A model generated the notes under the pieces. It was not told the origin of the DNA. It ran no database searches and saw only the letters and a list, made by a program, of their open reading frames with translations. Position numbers and translations under genes: made by a program. DNA of 15,234 nucleotides, taken from contig JAIPEI010000039.1 of the NCBI GenBank assembly GCA_021737245.1, positions 1 to 15,234 on the forward strand. The letters run 5' to 3'. Source of the stretch: Deltaproteobacteria bacterium. GTDB lineage: Bacteria > Desulfobacterota > DSM-4660 > Desulfatiglandales > HGW-15. This document shows, piece after piece, positions 1-6,530 of this stretch. How positions within the stretch are numbered: position 1 is the first letter of the stretch; each line of letters begins with the position of its first letter.

Positions 1-157
1 AGAGATCCATGATGGCTGCCTCGAGTGCGGTCAAGGGATAGCTTCAGGAAAGAGCGTACAGGAAGAGCGGGGGGTTGTCCAGTCATTTGTGTAATGCGTT
101 GAGGCCACTCAAGATAGCGACAAGGACAAATCCGCCCTGTGGAGAGGGGAGGATGAC

Positions 158-186
158 TTGACCTGCGCCGCCCTTCGTTTTATCAT
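158..186 (+). promoter_or_regulatory. Predicted sigma70 promoter of the cNMP-binding gene
   Basis: A -35 element TTGACC (158-163) and a -10 element TATCAT (181-186) each match the consensus at five of six positions and are separated by exactly 17 bases. Transcription would begin near 193, giving a leader of about 63 bases before the ATG at 256. The call rests on sequence matches only. In the rest of 1-255 I see no convincing gene. Confidence 0.6.
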
Positions 187-255
187 CGCGCGGATGAACC
201 GCAGGACCGGCGGCGGATCCGCTCCCGGTCCAGGGGCCGTCTAGAAAGGACCGAC

Positions 256-834
256 ATGAATCGGGCGGATTTTCTCAGCCGCGTTCCGCTCTTCGCTCTC
301 CTGAAGAGAGAAGAGCTGGAGGGGCTTGCCGAACAGACCGAAGAGCACCGGGTCGAGGCCGGGACGGTGATCATCCGCGAGGGGGACCTTGACCGCCGGA
401 TGTTCATGATCATCAGTGGCAGAGCGTCCGTGGTCATCGGGCTGGGAAGTCCAAGGGAACGAACACTGGTCGAGTTGGGGGCCTGCGGTTATTTCGGGGA
501 AATGGCCCTGATCGACGACCTGGTGCGGTCGGCCAGTGTGTTGGCACTCGAGGAGACCCGCCTGCTGAGCCTCCAGGCCGGCACCCTGCTCGATTCCATC
601 GGCAGCTACCCGAGTCTCGCCATGGAGCTTCTCCAGACCATGAGCCGTCGGGTCCGGGCGCTGGAAAAGAGCCTGATGAGCACGCTGGGCGGTGTCCTCC
701 CCATCTGCGCCAACTGCAAGCAGATTCGCGATGAAGGCGGTTCGTGGGTGCCCATCGAGGTGTTCATTCGCGACCGCTCGGACGCCGAGTTCAGCCACGG
801 CATCTGCCCCAGGTGCCGCGAGATCCTGTATTGA
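256..834 (+). CDS. Cyclic nucleotide-binding domain protein with C-terminal CxxC/CxxC tail, no HTH
   Basis: Predicted cytoplasmic signal sensor of 192 residues. Residues 8-125 form a Crp-type cNMP-binding domain: PLFALLKREEL near the start, REGD at 41-44, and a phosphate-binding cassette around GYFGEMALID (78-87) followed by RSA (91-93), which keeps the Glu and Arg that usually contact the nucleotide. A helical stretch (120-140) leads to a tail with ICANCK (150-155) and HGICPRC (181-187), giving two CxxC pairs. This tail is found at the C-terminus of many deltaproteobacterial sensor and response-regulator proteins, and its function is not known to me. There is no helix-turn-helix, so it is not a CRP-like transcription factor. 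The ATG at 256 is supported by AAGGA (246-250) five bases upstream. It is preceded by its own predicted promoter. The ligand (cAMP, cGMP or other) cannot be told from sequence. Confidence 0.9.
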   Translation: MNRADFLSRVPLFALLKREELEGLAEQTEEHRVEAGTVIIREGDLDRRMFMIISGRASVVIGLGSPRERTLVELGACGYFGEMALIDDLVRSASVLALEETRLLSLQAGTLLDSIGSYPSLAMELLQTMSRRVRALEKSLMSTLGGVLPICANCKQIRDEGGSWVPIEVFIRDRSDAEFSHGICPRCREILY

Positions 835-1114
835 CCCAGCCGCTCGGATCCCGGAAATCGTCAAGGAAAACCCATTCCTCCCTCGCCGCGTTTTTGTCAG
901 CAGGCCGGACGGAGCGGGTCTTCGACCGGGATCAGGGGGTTGCACATTCCGGGATATTTTACGTCATGCCGCCGAGCCGTAGAACCCGGTTTCCGCCGCG
1001 CGGCATCATGAAGGTTGAAGAGCATCCGGGAGACACAGTGGAGAAAAGGCCGGGGGCGTTGTTCCGGGAGTCTGCAGAGCGAATCTCCGGCCGCCGAAGA
1101 AGCGGAGGTCACGA
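835..1114. other. Intergenic region without a recognisable gene
   Basis: This is 280 bases between two rightward genes. I find no convincing coding frame, terminator or consensus promoter here. GGAGG at 1104-1108 is the ribosome binding site of the following gene. The length suggests that the flavoprotein gene is transcribed separately from the cNMP gene, but no promoter could be assigned. Confidence 0.5.
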
Positions 1115-1699
1115 ATGAGGAAGCACCGAAGTGAAGTGACGGATCCGGTCGAGATCCGGCGCATTCTGGAGTCCACGAACATCGGCCGGTTGGCCACCAT
1201 TGGAGAGGACGGCTATCCTTACATCACGCCAGTCAATTTCGTGTTCCATCAAGGATGCGTCTACTTTCACTGTGCGCTCGAGGGAGAGAAGCTGGACAAT
1301 ATCCGCAGGATCCCCCGGGTCTGCTTCGAGGTGGACGTGCCGCTCGCCTACCTGGACATCGGCTTCGATCCGAGCCGCCCCGCCTGCCACCTGCACCAGT
1401 TCTATCACTGCGTCATCATCCGAGGGACCGCGTCATTGGTGAGGGACGTCGCCCTGAAAGTGGACGCCCTGAACGCCCTGATTGGAAAGCACGAGCCGGG
1501 AAAGCCTTTTGCGCCGGTGACCGAGGAAACCCCCCAGGCAAGAGCCTGCGAGGTGGTGGAGGTTCGGCCTGAGACGACCACGGCCAAGAGCGATCTGGCG
1601 CAGGGGAAGGATGAGGAGTTTCGAAAACGCCTGGTCCGCTATTTCGCCGGCCGCGGCCTGCCCGGCGATGCGGAGACCGTGAAAGCCATGGGTGAGTAA
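1115..1699 (+). CDS. Pyridoxamine 5'-phosphate oxidase-like (NimA-type) split-barrel flavoprotein
   Basis: A 194-residue protein of the FMN-binding split-barrel superfamily. Residues 12-150 show the family pattern: helix EIRRILES, then IGRLATIGEDGYPYITPVNF (23-42), VYFHCALEGEKLDNI (49-63) and VCFEVD (69-74). These match NimA/5-nitroimidazole reductase-like proteins rather than true PdxH, which is longer and carries a different C-terminus. Such proteins usually bind FMN (sometimes heme or F420 in relatives) and reduce small molecules or act in redox defence; the substrate here is unknown. CHLHQFYH (91-98) fits the conserved region seen in this subgroup. The start is supported by GGAGG six bases upstream of the ATG. 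The gene stands alone between a 280-base gap and a convergent HD-domain gene. Confidence 0.88.
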   Translation: MRKHRSEVTDPVEIRRILESTNIGRLATIGEDGYPYITPVNFVFHQGCVYFHCALEGEKLDNIRRIPRVCFEVDVPLAYLDIGFDPSRPACHLHQFYHCVIIRGTASLVRDVALKVDALNALIGKHEPGKPFAPVTEETPQARACEVVEVRPETTTAKSDLAQGKDEEFRKRLVRYFAGRGLPGDAETVKAMGE

Positions 1700-1779
1700 C
1701 CGAAGGTCGCTGTTCCGTTGCCACGCGTGAGCATACGTTTTTCGACAAACACCCTTTCCGCCTCGGTGACGTACAGGTC

Positions 1780-2412
1780 TCAACCGCTGTCCCGGTGTTG
1801 CCCTGGAGCGCGCTTCTCCAGCTCCCGACCCCGGCACTGGAGCTCCTCCCCGGCCATGCGAAACGCGGTTCGCGTGAGGAACCATTCTCTCCGCCGCAGC
1901 GTGAGGCGCCGGTGGTAGGAGCGGGGGTCGACCTCCTGCCTCTCGATCTCTGTCCAGAACCCCGTCCCGGAGTACCGCCAGAGCTTGTCTGCATCCTTCA
2001 CCAGCCGCTCCTCGAGGCTCCCGGCCTCCATGGTGGAGTCGTGCCGTTCGATGATTCGAACGATCCGGCGTGTCAGCCGCTCGTCATAGCCCAGCGATTC
2101 GAGGATCCTGCGGGCAATGGATGCGCCCTCGATCTCGTGAATCCTGTTCACCTCCCGGGCCTCGGCCTTGCCGTCTGCGCGCACGCCGAATGCGGCGGAG
2201 ATCTTGACGGGATCCACGGCCGACCATCCCACGTCGTGAAGAATGACCGCCGGCTCCACGACTCTCCGGTCCCCTCCCTCCTGCTCCAGCAGGGCGAGGG
2301 CCCACTGGCGGGCGATGCGCGTATGAAGACGATCTCCGCGGACCTCCAGGTAGATATCGGCTTCCTCAAAAAGACGGGTCTCGAGCTCCGGCCATGTCCA
2401 GACAGTGTTCAT
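1780..2412 (-). CDS. HD-domain metal-dependent phosphohydrolase
   Basis: A 210-residue HD-superfamily protein. The metal-binding series is complete: His30, the HD pair His59-Asp60 in LHDVGW (58-63), His92 in IHEIEG, His124-Asp125 in ERHD, and Asp140/Asp142 in KDADKLWRYS (139-148). These proteins hydrolyse phosphate esters, often nucleotides, but the substrate is not predictable here. It is a stand-alone HD domain, not HD-GYP, and has no sensor domain or membrane segment. The ATG has only a modest GGAG eight bases upstream. It is transcribed divergently from the histidine kinase and converges on the flavoprotein gene with an 80-base gap in which no clear terminator hairpin was seen. Confidence 0.88.
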   Translation of the reverse strand: MNTVWTWPELETRLFEEADIYLEVRGDRLHTRIARQWALALLEQEGGDRRVVEPAVILHDVGWSAVDPVKISAAFGVRADGKAEAREVNRIHEIEGASIARRILESLGYDERLTRRIVRIIERHDSTMEAGSLEERLVKDADKLWRYSGTGFWTEIERQEVDPRSYHRRLTLRRREWFLTRTAFRMAGEELQCRGRELEKRAPGQHRDSG

Positions 2413-2491
2413 CGACGTTCTCCGTGACCGACCGGTCCTGTTAGAATGGTCGATTCATCTTTTCCGGTTTTTCTCCTCACTGCGTCATCTC

Positions 2492-2520
2492 TTGACATCT
2501 TCTGACTTCCTTTGGATACT
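2492..2520 (+). promoter_or_regulatory. Predicted sigma70 promoter of the FHA-GAF histidine kinase
   Basis: A perfect TTGACA (2492-2497) is followed after 17 bases by GATACT (2515-2520), which matches the -10 consensus at four of six positions. It lies about 80 bases before the first in-frame ATG of the kinase, in the 189-base region shared with the divergent HD gene. No good promoter was recognised for the HD gene on the other strand. Confidence 0.5.
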
Positions 2521-2601
2521 TGTAACACTATAGCGATCCCGCCCCACCCGCTACATGGATGAGCGGTTTCCGGTCCCGTTTCGATCAAGGTCCGGACATG
2601 G

Positions 2602-4371
2602 ATGGATCCAGCGCATCGAACATGCGGCGGCCTCAACTCCGAAAGGCGGTTTACCTTGACTCGCGGAAGCCAGCGCAAGACGCCCGTCGCTTACCTCGTG
2701 CCCGTGCCGGCCGAGACCTTCACCCATCCGGTCCGGTTGGAACATGCCGAAACCACCATCGGCCGGGACACCTCCAACAGCATCCGCCTGGCTCATGGAG
2801 CGGTCTCCCGTTCGCACGCCAAGATCTCGAGAGTCGGCGACCAGTATGTCCTGACCGATCTCCAATCCCGAAACGGAACGTTTGTCAATCGAACGCGAGC
2901 CCGGCGCGCCGTCCTGAATTCGGGAGACACGATCTATTTCGGGAACCGTGCTTTCCTGTTCAAGCTGGATCGGGAAGCCCCTTCGCCTGACCCCGAGCAG
3001 CCGCTCTCCATCCCGGCGACGGTAACGATCACCGAGGATGCGGACATCGATCCCACCGATCTCGTAGCCCGCGAGGCGGACCTCGCGATTCACACCTTTC
3101 TCCACCCTTCGGAGGCGGAGTGCGATCAAAGCGATCCCTCCAGCGTGGCCCATCAGCGTCTCTATCTGCTCTATCAGCTGAGTGAACAGGTTCGCTCGGG
3201 CGGAGAGCCGGACGAGGTGCTGAGCCGGGGGCTCGATCTGATCTTTCAGGCCGTTCCGGCCGCGGAGCATGCCGTGGCCCTCCTCCGGGAGGAGGAGACC
3301 ACAGGACCCCTGGAGGTTCGTGCGGTCCGATTCCGCAATCCGGCGAAAGACGGCGGTCCGATCCCGATCAGCCGAACGGTGCTGGACTGGGTCATGACCG
3401 AAGGTGTGGCCCTCGTAAGCCGCGACGCCTTGGACGACTCGAGGTTCGAGTCGTCCGAATCCATTCGGGTGCACAACCTCAAGTCCATCATCTGCGTCCC
3501 CATGATGATCGACCGCCGGGTCGTCGGGGCGGTTCACCTGGACACAGGCGACTTCCTGAACCCTCTGACCGCGTTCGACATGGAGTTCGTGGCGGCGGTG
3601 GGCAACGAGATCGCCGTCTGGATCGAAAACCATCGCCTTCAACGCAACGCCATCCGGAACGAGCGCATGGCGGCCATCGGCGTAACCGTCACCAATGTAG
3701 CCCATAACCTCAAGAACCTGCTTCACATGAGCATGAACGCCGTCGCCCTGATGGACCAGCGCCTGGAGGTTGTAAAGGACGAGAGGATTCATACGCGTTG
3801 GCATCTCGTCCGGCGGTGCCTGGAGCGGATGAACCGCCTGGCGGCCGACATGCTCGAGTTCTCCCGGATCGAGCCGTCCCCACGGGACTGGATCGACGTA
3901 AACAGTGCGCTTCATGACAATCGGGAGCTTTTCGAGAAGCAGCTGAGAGGAGCCGGCATCGAGCTGGTGTGGGATTTGGCCCCCGGCCTTCCCCGCTGCC
4001 TCCTGGATGCGATTCAGCTTCAACGGGCCGTTCTCAACCTGGTGGTCAATGCGGAGGACGCCCTGAAAGACGTCCCTGACGGTCGAATTGTGATTTCCAC
4101 CTCCATGGACGACCATGGGCGCCTGAATGTCAGCATATCGGACAACGGGTGCGGGATTCCGTCGGGGGAGTTCGACAAGATCTTTCAGCTCTTCTACACG
4201 ACCAAGGGATCCGATGGAAGCGGCCTGGGCTTGCCCATGGTCCAGAAGTTCGTAAAAGCGGTGAACGGCAGGATCGAGGTGGAGTCCGAGCCGGGGAAGG
4301 GCAGTGCCTTCCGGCTGGTATTCTCCCGGACCTTTGAGGAGCCCCCCCGGCAGGCCGTGCCTCAAGCGTAG
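2602..4371 (+). CDS. FHA-GAF sensor histidine kinase
   Basis: A 589-residue cytoplasmic histidine kinase with no membrane segment. Domain order: FHA at about 45-123 (TIGRD 52-56, SRSHAKI 69-75, LQSRNGTFVN 87-96), which binds phosphothreonine peptides; GAF at about 185-345; dimerisation/phosphoacceptor helix with His368 in VAHNLKN (366-372); and an ATPase domain with the N-box around LNLVVNAEDAL (478-488), G1 box DNGCGIP (514-520), FYTTKG (531-536) and G2 box GSGLGLP (539-545). All catalytic elements look intact. No response regulator lies nearby, so it is an orphan kinase. The start is uncertain. The ATG at 2602 has weak Shine-Dalgarno support, whereas an in-frame TTG at 2656 is preceded by AAGGCGG with seven bases spacing and would remove 18 poorly structured residues. 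The 3' end overlaps the convergent ATP-grasp gene by 10 bases. Confidence 0.92.
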   Translation: MDPAHRTCGGLNSERRFTLTRGSQRKTPVAYLVPVPAETFTHPVRLEHAETTIGRDTSNSIRLAHGAVSRSHAKISRVGDQYVLTDLQSRNGTFVNRTRARRAVLNSGDTIYFGNRAFLFKLDREAPSPDPEQPLSIPATVTITEDADIDPTDLVAREADLAIHTFLHPSEAECDQSDPSSVAHQRLYLLYQLSEQVRSGGEPDEVLSRGLDLIFQAVPAAEHAVALLREEETTGPLEVRAVRFRNPAKDGGPIPISRTVLDWVMTEGVALVSRDALDDSRFESSESIRVHNLKSIICVPMMIDRRVVGAVHLDTGDFLNPLTAFDMEFVAAVGNEIAVWIENHRLQRNAIRNERMAAIGVTVTNVAHNLKNLLHMSMNAVALMDQRLEVVKDERIHTRWHLVRRCLERMNRLAADMLEFSRIEPSPRDWIDVNSALHDNRELFEKQLRGAGIELVWDLAPGLPRCLLDAIQLQRAVLNLVVNAEDALKDVPDGRIVISTSMDDHGRLNVSISDNGCGIPSGEFDKIFQLFYTTKGSDGSGLGLPMVQKFVKAVNGRIEVESEPGKGSAFRLVFSRTFEEPPRQAVPQA

Positions 4372-5240
4372 TCGCTTTCTTCCGCTGAGGAGGCCCGGGG
4401 GGAGTCCGTCGCCCGCCGCATCCACTCCTGAACGGCCTCCCGAAACATCCGCTCGTACCCCTGAAGGCCACCGAGCCCTTTTCGCCCGAAAAGAAAATTG
4501 ATCTCCACGACGAGTGGAGGTCCGCCTCCCGCAGGGAACATGATGTCGAAGGCCGCCAGATCAATGCCGGTCCTGCGGCCCAGCTCCACGGCCAGGTTCC
4601 TTCCTTCGCGCTGCTGGTCCGGCAGCAGCCCGAAATCGATCCTGGCCCCCTTGGACACGTTGTTGTAGAAGGAGTCTCCGCCCACTCGAAAGTAGCTCTC
4701 GACCCGGCTCCCCATGAGGACCACGCGCAGATCCCTCCCGGCGTTGTCGATCCACTCCTGGATCAGGACGGGTTCTCCCCGGGGAAGCCGGACGAGGCGT
4801 CGAAGGTAGTCGGAGCGGGAGGCGACGGGAAAGACGGCGGACCCTCCGCCTCCGGTATCCCCCTTGAGCACGAACGGGAGAGGCAGGGGCGGCGGTCCGA
4901 GCTCTCCTGCCCGCAAGGCCGCTTCTGACGACTGATAGAGCACGGTGTGAGGGTGGGGTACGCCGAGACGACGGAAGAGGCGGATCTGCCTGGCCTTCCC
5001 GCGGTAGGCGTATCGAGGCGCCAAATGGGGAAAGTGGGATCTGGCCAGGCGGGTGACCTCGCGGTAGCGGGCTGGCGGGCAGTACTTGGGCATGAGCACG
5101 CCGGCGGCGCCGGCGATCAGGCGGGCGGTCTCCTCATCCAGGGGACCGATGGGCGGCAGATTCTCGTCCAGCCGGATTCGATGGTGAAGGGAGACAAAGT
5201 AGTGTCCGTACCGTGGCCTTTCCTCCAACGGCGCCTCCAC
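4362..5240 (-). CDS. ATP-grasp domain protein (RimK/glutathione-synthetase-like)
   Basis: A 292-residue predicted ATP-dependent ligase. Typical ATP-grasp elements are visible: the ATP-binding Lys126 in FVLKGDTGGGGS (123-134), QEWI (161-164) as adenine-contact strand, RDLRVVLMG (169-177), NNVSKGA (193-199), and the metal-binding C-terminal DIMF (232-235) and VVEINFLFGRKG (244-255). The N-terminal part (1-100) carries MPKYCPP and an RLFRRLGVPHP segment typical of the linker before the central domain. Such enzymes join a carboxylate to an amine or thiol through an acyl phosphate; the substrate is unknown. The start is GTG directly after the TAG of the DUF2147 gene and in the same frame, with no ATG in the first 45 codons and no strong Shine-Dalgarno, so translation is probably coupled to the upstream gene. 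Confidence 0.88.
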   Translation of the reverse strand: MEAPLEERPRYGHYFVSLHHRIRLDENLPPIGPLDEETARLIAGAAGVLMPKYCPPARYREVTRLARSHFPHLAPRYAYRGKARQIRLFRRLGVPHPHTVLYQSSEAALRAGELGPPPLPLPFVLKGDTGGGGSAVFPVASRSDYLRRLVRLPRGEPVLIQEWIDNAGRDLRVVLMGSRVESYFRVGGDSFYNNVSKGARIDFGLLPDQQREGRNLAVELGRRTGIDLAAFDIMFPAGGGPPLVVEINFLFGRKGLGGLQGYERMFREAVQEWMRRATDSPRASSAEESDYA

Positions 5241-5681
5241 CTAATCGCCCACGGGGTGCCAGGTCTGGGTTCTGAAGAGAAAAGCGATGTACCCCCTGAC
5301 CTTCAGGGTGTCCTCCTCGCGCCAGATCTTGCAGCGATAGACCTTGCCGTTGTCCGGATCCAGGATTTTGCCGTCGGCGTACTCGTTTCCGTCCGGCTGC
5401 TTTTCCAGATCCCACATGATCTCCATGCCCATGATGGGCTGATCCTTTTTCTCGCCCGGGCACTGATCGCAGCGCTTGCCCGGCTCGCTCTGCAGCAGCT
5501 TCACCACCTTTCCGCAGAGCTTCCCGCCTCTCTCGAAAATCTGTACATGTGACTTGGGTGTCTTTCCATCGTCATCGATGGTCTTCCAGAGACCGATCGG
5601 GGAGTCCTCCGCGTAGGCCTGTCCTGTGAGGAAAACGGTCAGAAGCAGTAGAGACAGTGTTCTTGCGATGCGGCTCTTCAT
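5241..5681 (-). CDS. Secreted DUF2147 family protein
   Basis: A 146-residue exported protein. Residues 1-24 form a clear Sec signal peptide (Arg/Lys start, LSLLLLTVFL core, cleavage after AYA). The mature part shows the DUF2147 pattern: IGLWKTIDDDGK near the start, SHVQIFERGGKLCGKV (44-59), GMEIMWDLEK (85-94), ADGKILDPDNGKVYRCKIW (102-120) and the terminal LKVRGYIAFLFRTQTW (126-141). Cysteines at 56, 71, 74 and 117 could form disulfides or bind metal; the CDQC pair looks like an addition within a loop. The family is thought to be a small beta-rich envelope domain of unknown function. GGGAGG lies six bases before the ATG. It has its own strong predicted promoter and is followed without any gap by the ATP-grasp gene. 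Confidence 0.9.
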   Translation of the reverse strand: MKSRIARTLSLLLLTVFLTGQAYAEDSPIGLWKTIDDDGKTPKSHVQIFERGGKLCGKVVKLLQSEPGKRCDQCPGEKKDQPIMGMEIMWDLEKQPDGNEYADGKILDPDNGKVYRCKIWREEDTLKVRGYIAFLFRTQTWHPVGD

Positions 5682-5700
5682 GATGACCTCCCGTTCCGAT

Positions 5701-5716
5701 GGAATGCTTGGAATGC
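5701..5716 (-). repeat. Tandem GCATTCC direct repeat in the DUF2147 leader
   Basis: The 7-mer GGAATGC (plus strand) occurs at 5701-5707 and again at 5710-5716, a 9-base period. It lies just downstream of the predicted -10 element, around the expected transcription start. This could be a regulator half-site pair, but nothing else supports that. Confidence 0.35.
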
Positions 5717-5719
5717 GGG

Positions 5720-5748
5720 ATTATAGGACCTCTGCAGAGGAGAGTCAA
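5720..5748 (-). promoter_or_regulatory. Near-consensus sigma70 promoter with palindromic spacer (DUF2147/ATP-grasp)
   Basis: Read on the minus strand, TTGACT (5748-5743) is followed after exactly 17 bases by a perfect TATAAT (5725-5720). The -35 element includes the TGA stop codon of the phosphatase gene. The spacer contains the perfect 12-bp palindrome CCTCTGCAGAGG (5729-5740), well placed to be an operator where a bound protein would block RNA polymerase. Transcription would begin near 5713, about 30 bases before the DUF2147 ATG. Confidence 0.7.
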
Positions 5749-6530
5749 CGAGACCGGCGGGCGATTTCTTCAAGGAGGTCATGGCGGGACGCCGCTGCGA
5801 GCCGAAACCTGGTGTCGCGCAGCAGAGAAAAGTCGCCGAAGGGGATTCCGTTTACGGCCCAGACGCCTCCGGCCCGACCCAGGATGTACAGGCCGGCGGA
5901 GACGTCCGTGGCCCGAATGGAGCCCCGCCCGTCGACGTGGGCGTCCAAAAGGCCCTCGGCCACCCGGCACAGGCTCGAGGCCGCGCACCCGGCGGAGCGG
6001 ATGTGCCTGGCGCCGGTGATCAAAGAGACCACAGGGGAGATGTCCTTCATCTTGCTGATGTCCATGGAGATGAGCCCCTCCCGGTAGGATACGGGCGGCG
6101 CAACCCGGATGGGAAGACCGTCGCGGGTCGCGCCCCGGACCGGGTCGGCCCAGTAGAACGACCCGGAGCCCAGGTCCAAGACCAGCCCGGCGACGACCTC
6201 CGATTGATGCATGCCCCGGGCCGCGCTGAGGCTCACCACGCTCGGCGGAAGGCCGCGTGCCAGGTTGGTCGTTCCATCCACAGGGTCCGCCGTGACAGTG
6301 AACTCGCCTTCGCCGAACGTCTCCTCGCCCTCCTCGCTCACCAGCCTGGCGGAGACGGCCCGGCGCCGGAGCGTGTCCAGGATGGCCTCGTGGGCGTGGC
6401 GGTCCAGGAGGTCCTTGAACGCAAGGAAGGACATGGTCCCGCGTTCGGGGAGCAGCCGCCGAATGCGTTCCCGCACGGAGTTCGCGGCCTCGTGGAGGAT
6501 CTCATGCCAGGAAAGGGAGATCGAATCCAT
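5745..6530 (-). CDS. Inositol monophosphatase (IMPase/CysQ) family phosphatase
   Basis: A 261-residue Mg-dependent phosphatase. Key family motifs are present: EEGEE (66-70), ADPVDGTTNLA (81-91), which matches the DPxDGTxN metal site, and ATDVSAG (207-213), corresponding to the C-terminal WDxAAG motif. In that last motif the usual Trp is replaced by Thr and the first Ala by Ser, while the metal-binding Asp209 is kept. Members hydrolyse inositol phosphates, fructose bisphosphate or PAP; this one cannot be assigned. Its first 29 bases overlap the end of the CysC-like gene, with a GAGG ribosome binding site inside that gene, so the three upstream genes are very likely one operon. A promoter for the next gene covers its stop codon. 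Confidence 0.88.
   Translation of the reverse strand: MDSISLSWHEILHEAANSVRERIRRLLPERGTMSFLAFKDLLDRHAHEAILDTLRRRAVSARLVSEEGEETFGEGEFTVTADPVDGTTNLARGLPPSVVSLSAARGMHQSEVVAGLVLDLGSGSFYWADPVRGATRDGLPIRVAPPVSYREGLISMDISKMKDISPVVSLITGARHIRSAGCAASSLCRVAEGLLDAHVDGRGSIRATDVSAGLYILGRAGGVWAVNGIPFGDFSLLRDTRFRLAAASRHDLLEEIARRSR

Noticed and set aside
1..10. Possible minus-strand start codon at position 10 with a GAGG upstream
   Set aside because: Only three codons are inside the window, too little to support a gene.
1700..1779. Terminator between the flavoprotein and HD genes near the TTTTT at about 1738
   Set aside because: The bases before the T-run do not form a stem longer than three pairs.
4334..4365. 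TTGAGG/CCTCAA inverted repeat across the convergent kinase and ATP-grasp 3' ends as a bidirectional terminator
   Set aside because: The 20-base loop is long, an internal GGCA/TGCC pairing competes, and no T-run follows on either strand.
2551..4425. A 624-codon open frame on the minus strand opposite the histidine kinase
   Set aside because: It is an antisense shadow of a gene with complete FHA, GAF and kinase motifs; its translation shows no recognisable domain and arises from the high GC content.
5241..5243. Amber codon read as pyrrolysine to give one long DUF2147-ATP-grasp protein
   Set aside because: The DUF2147 protein ends where its family normally ends and a start codon follows directly; no PYLIS-like structure or pyl gene is seen. 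Coupled translation is simpler, though readthrough is kept as a testable point.
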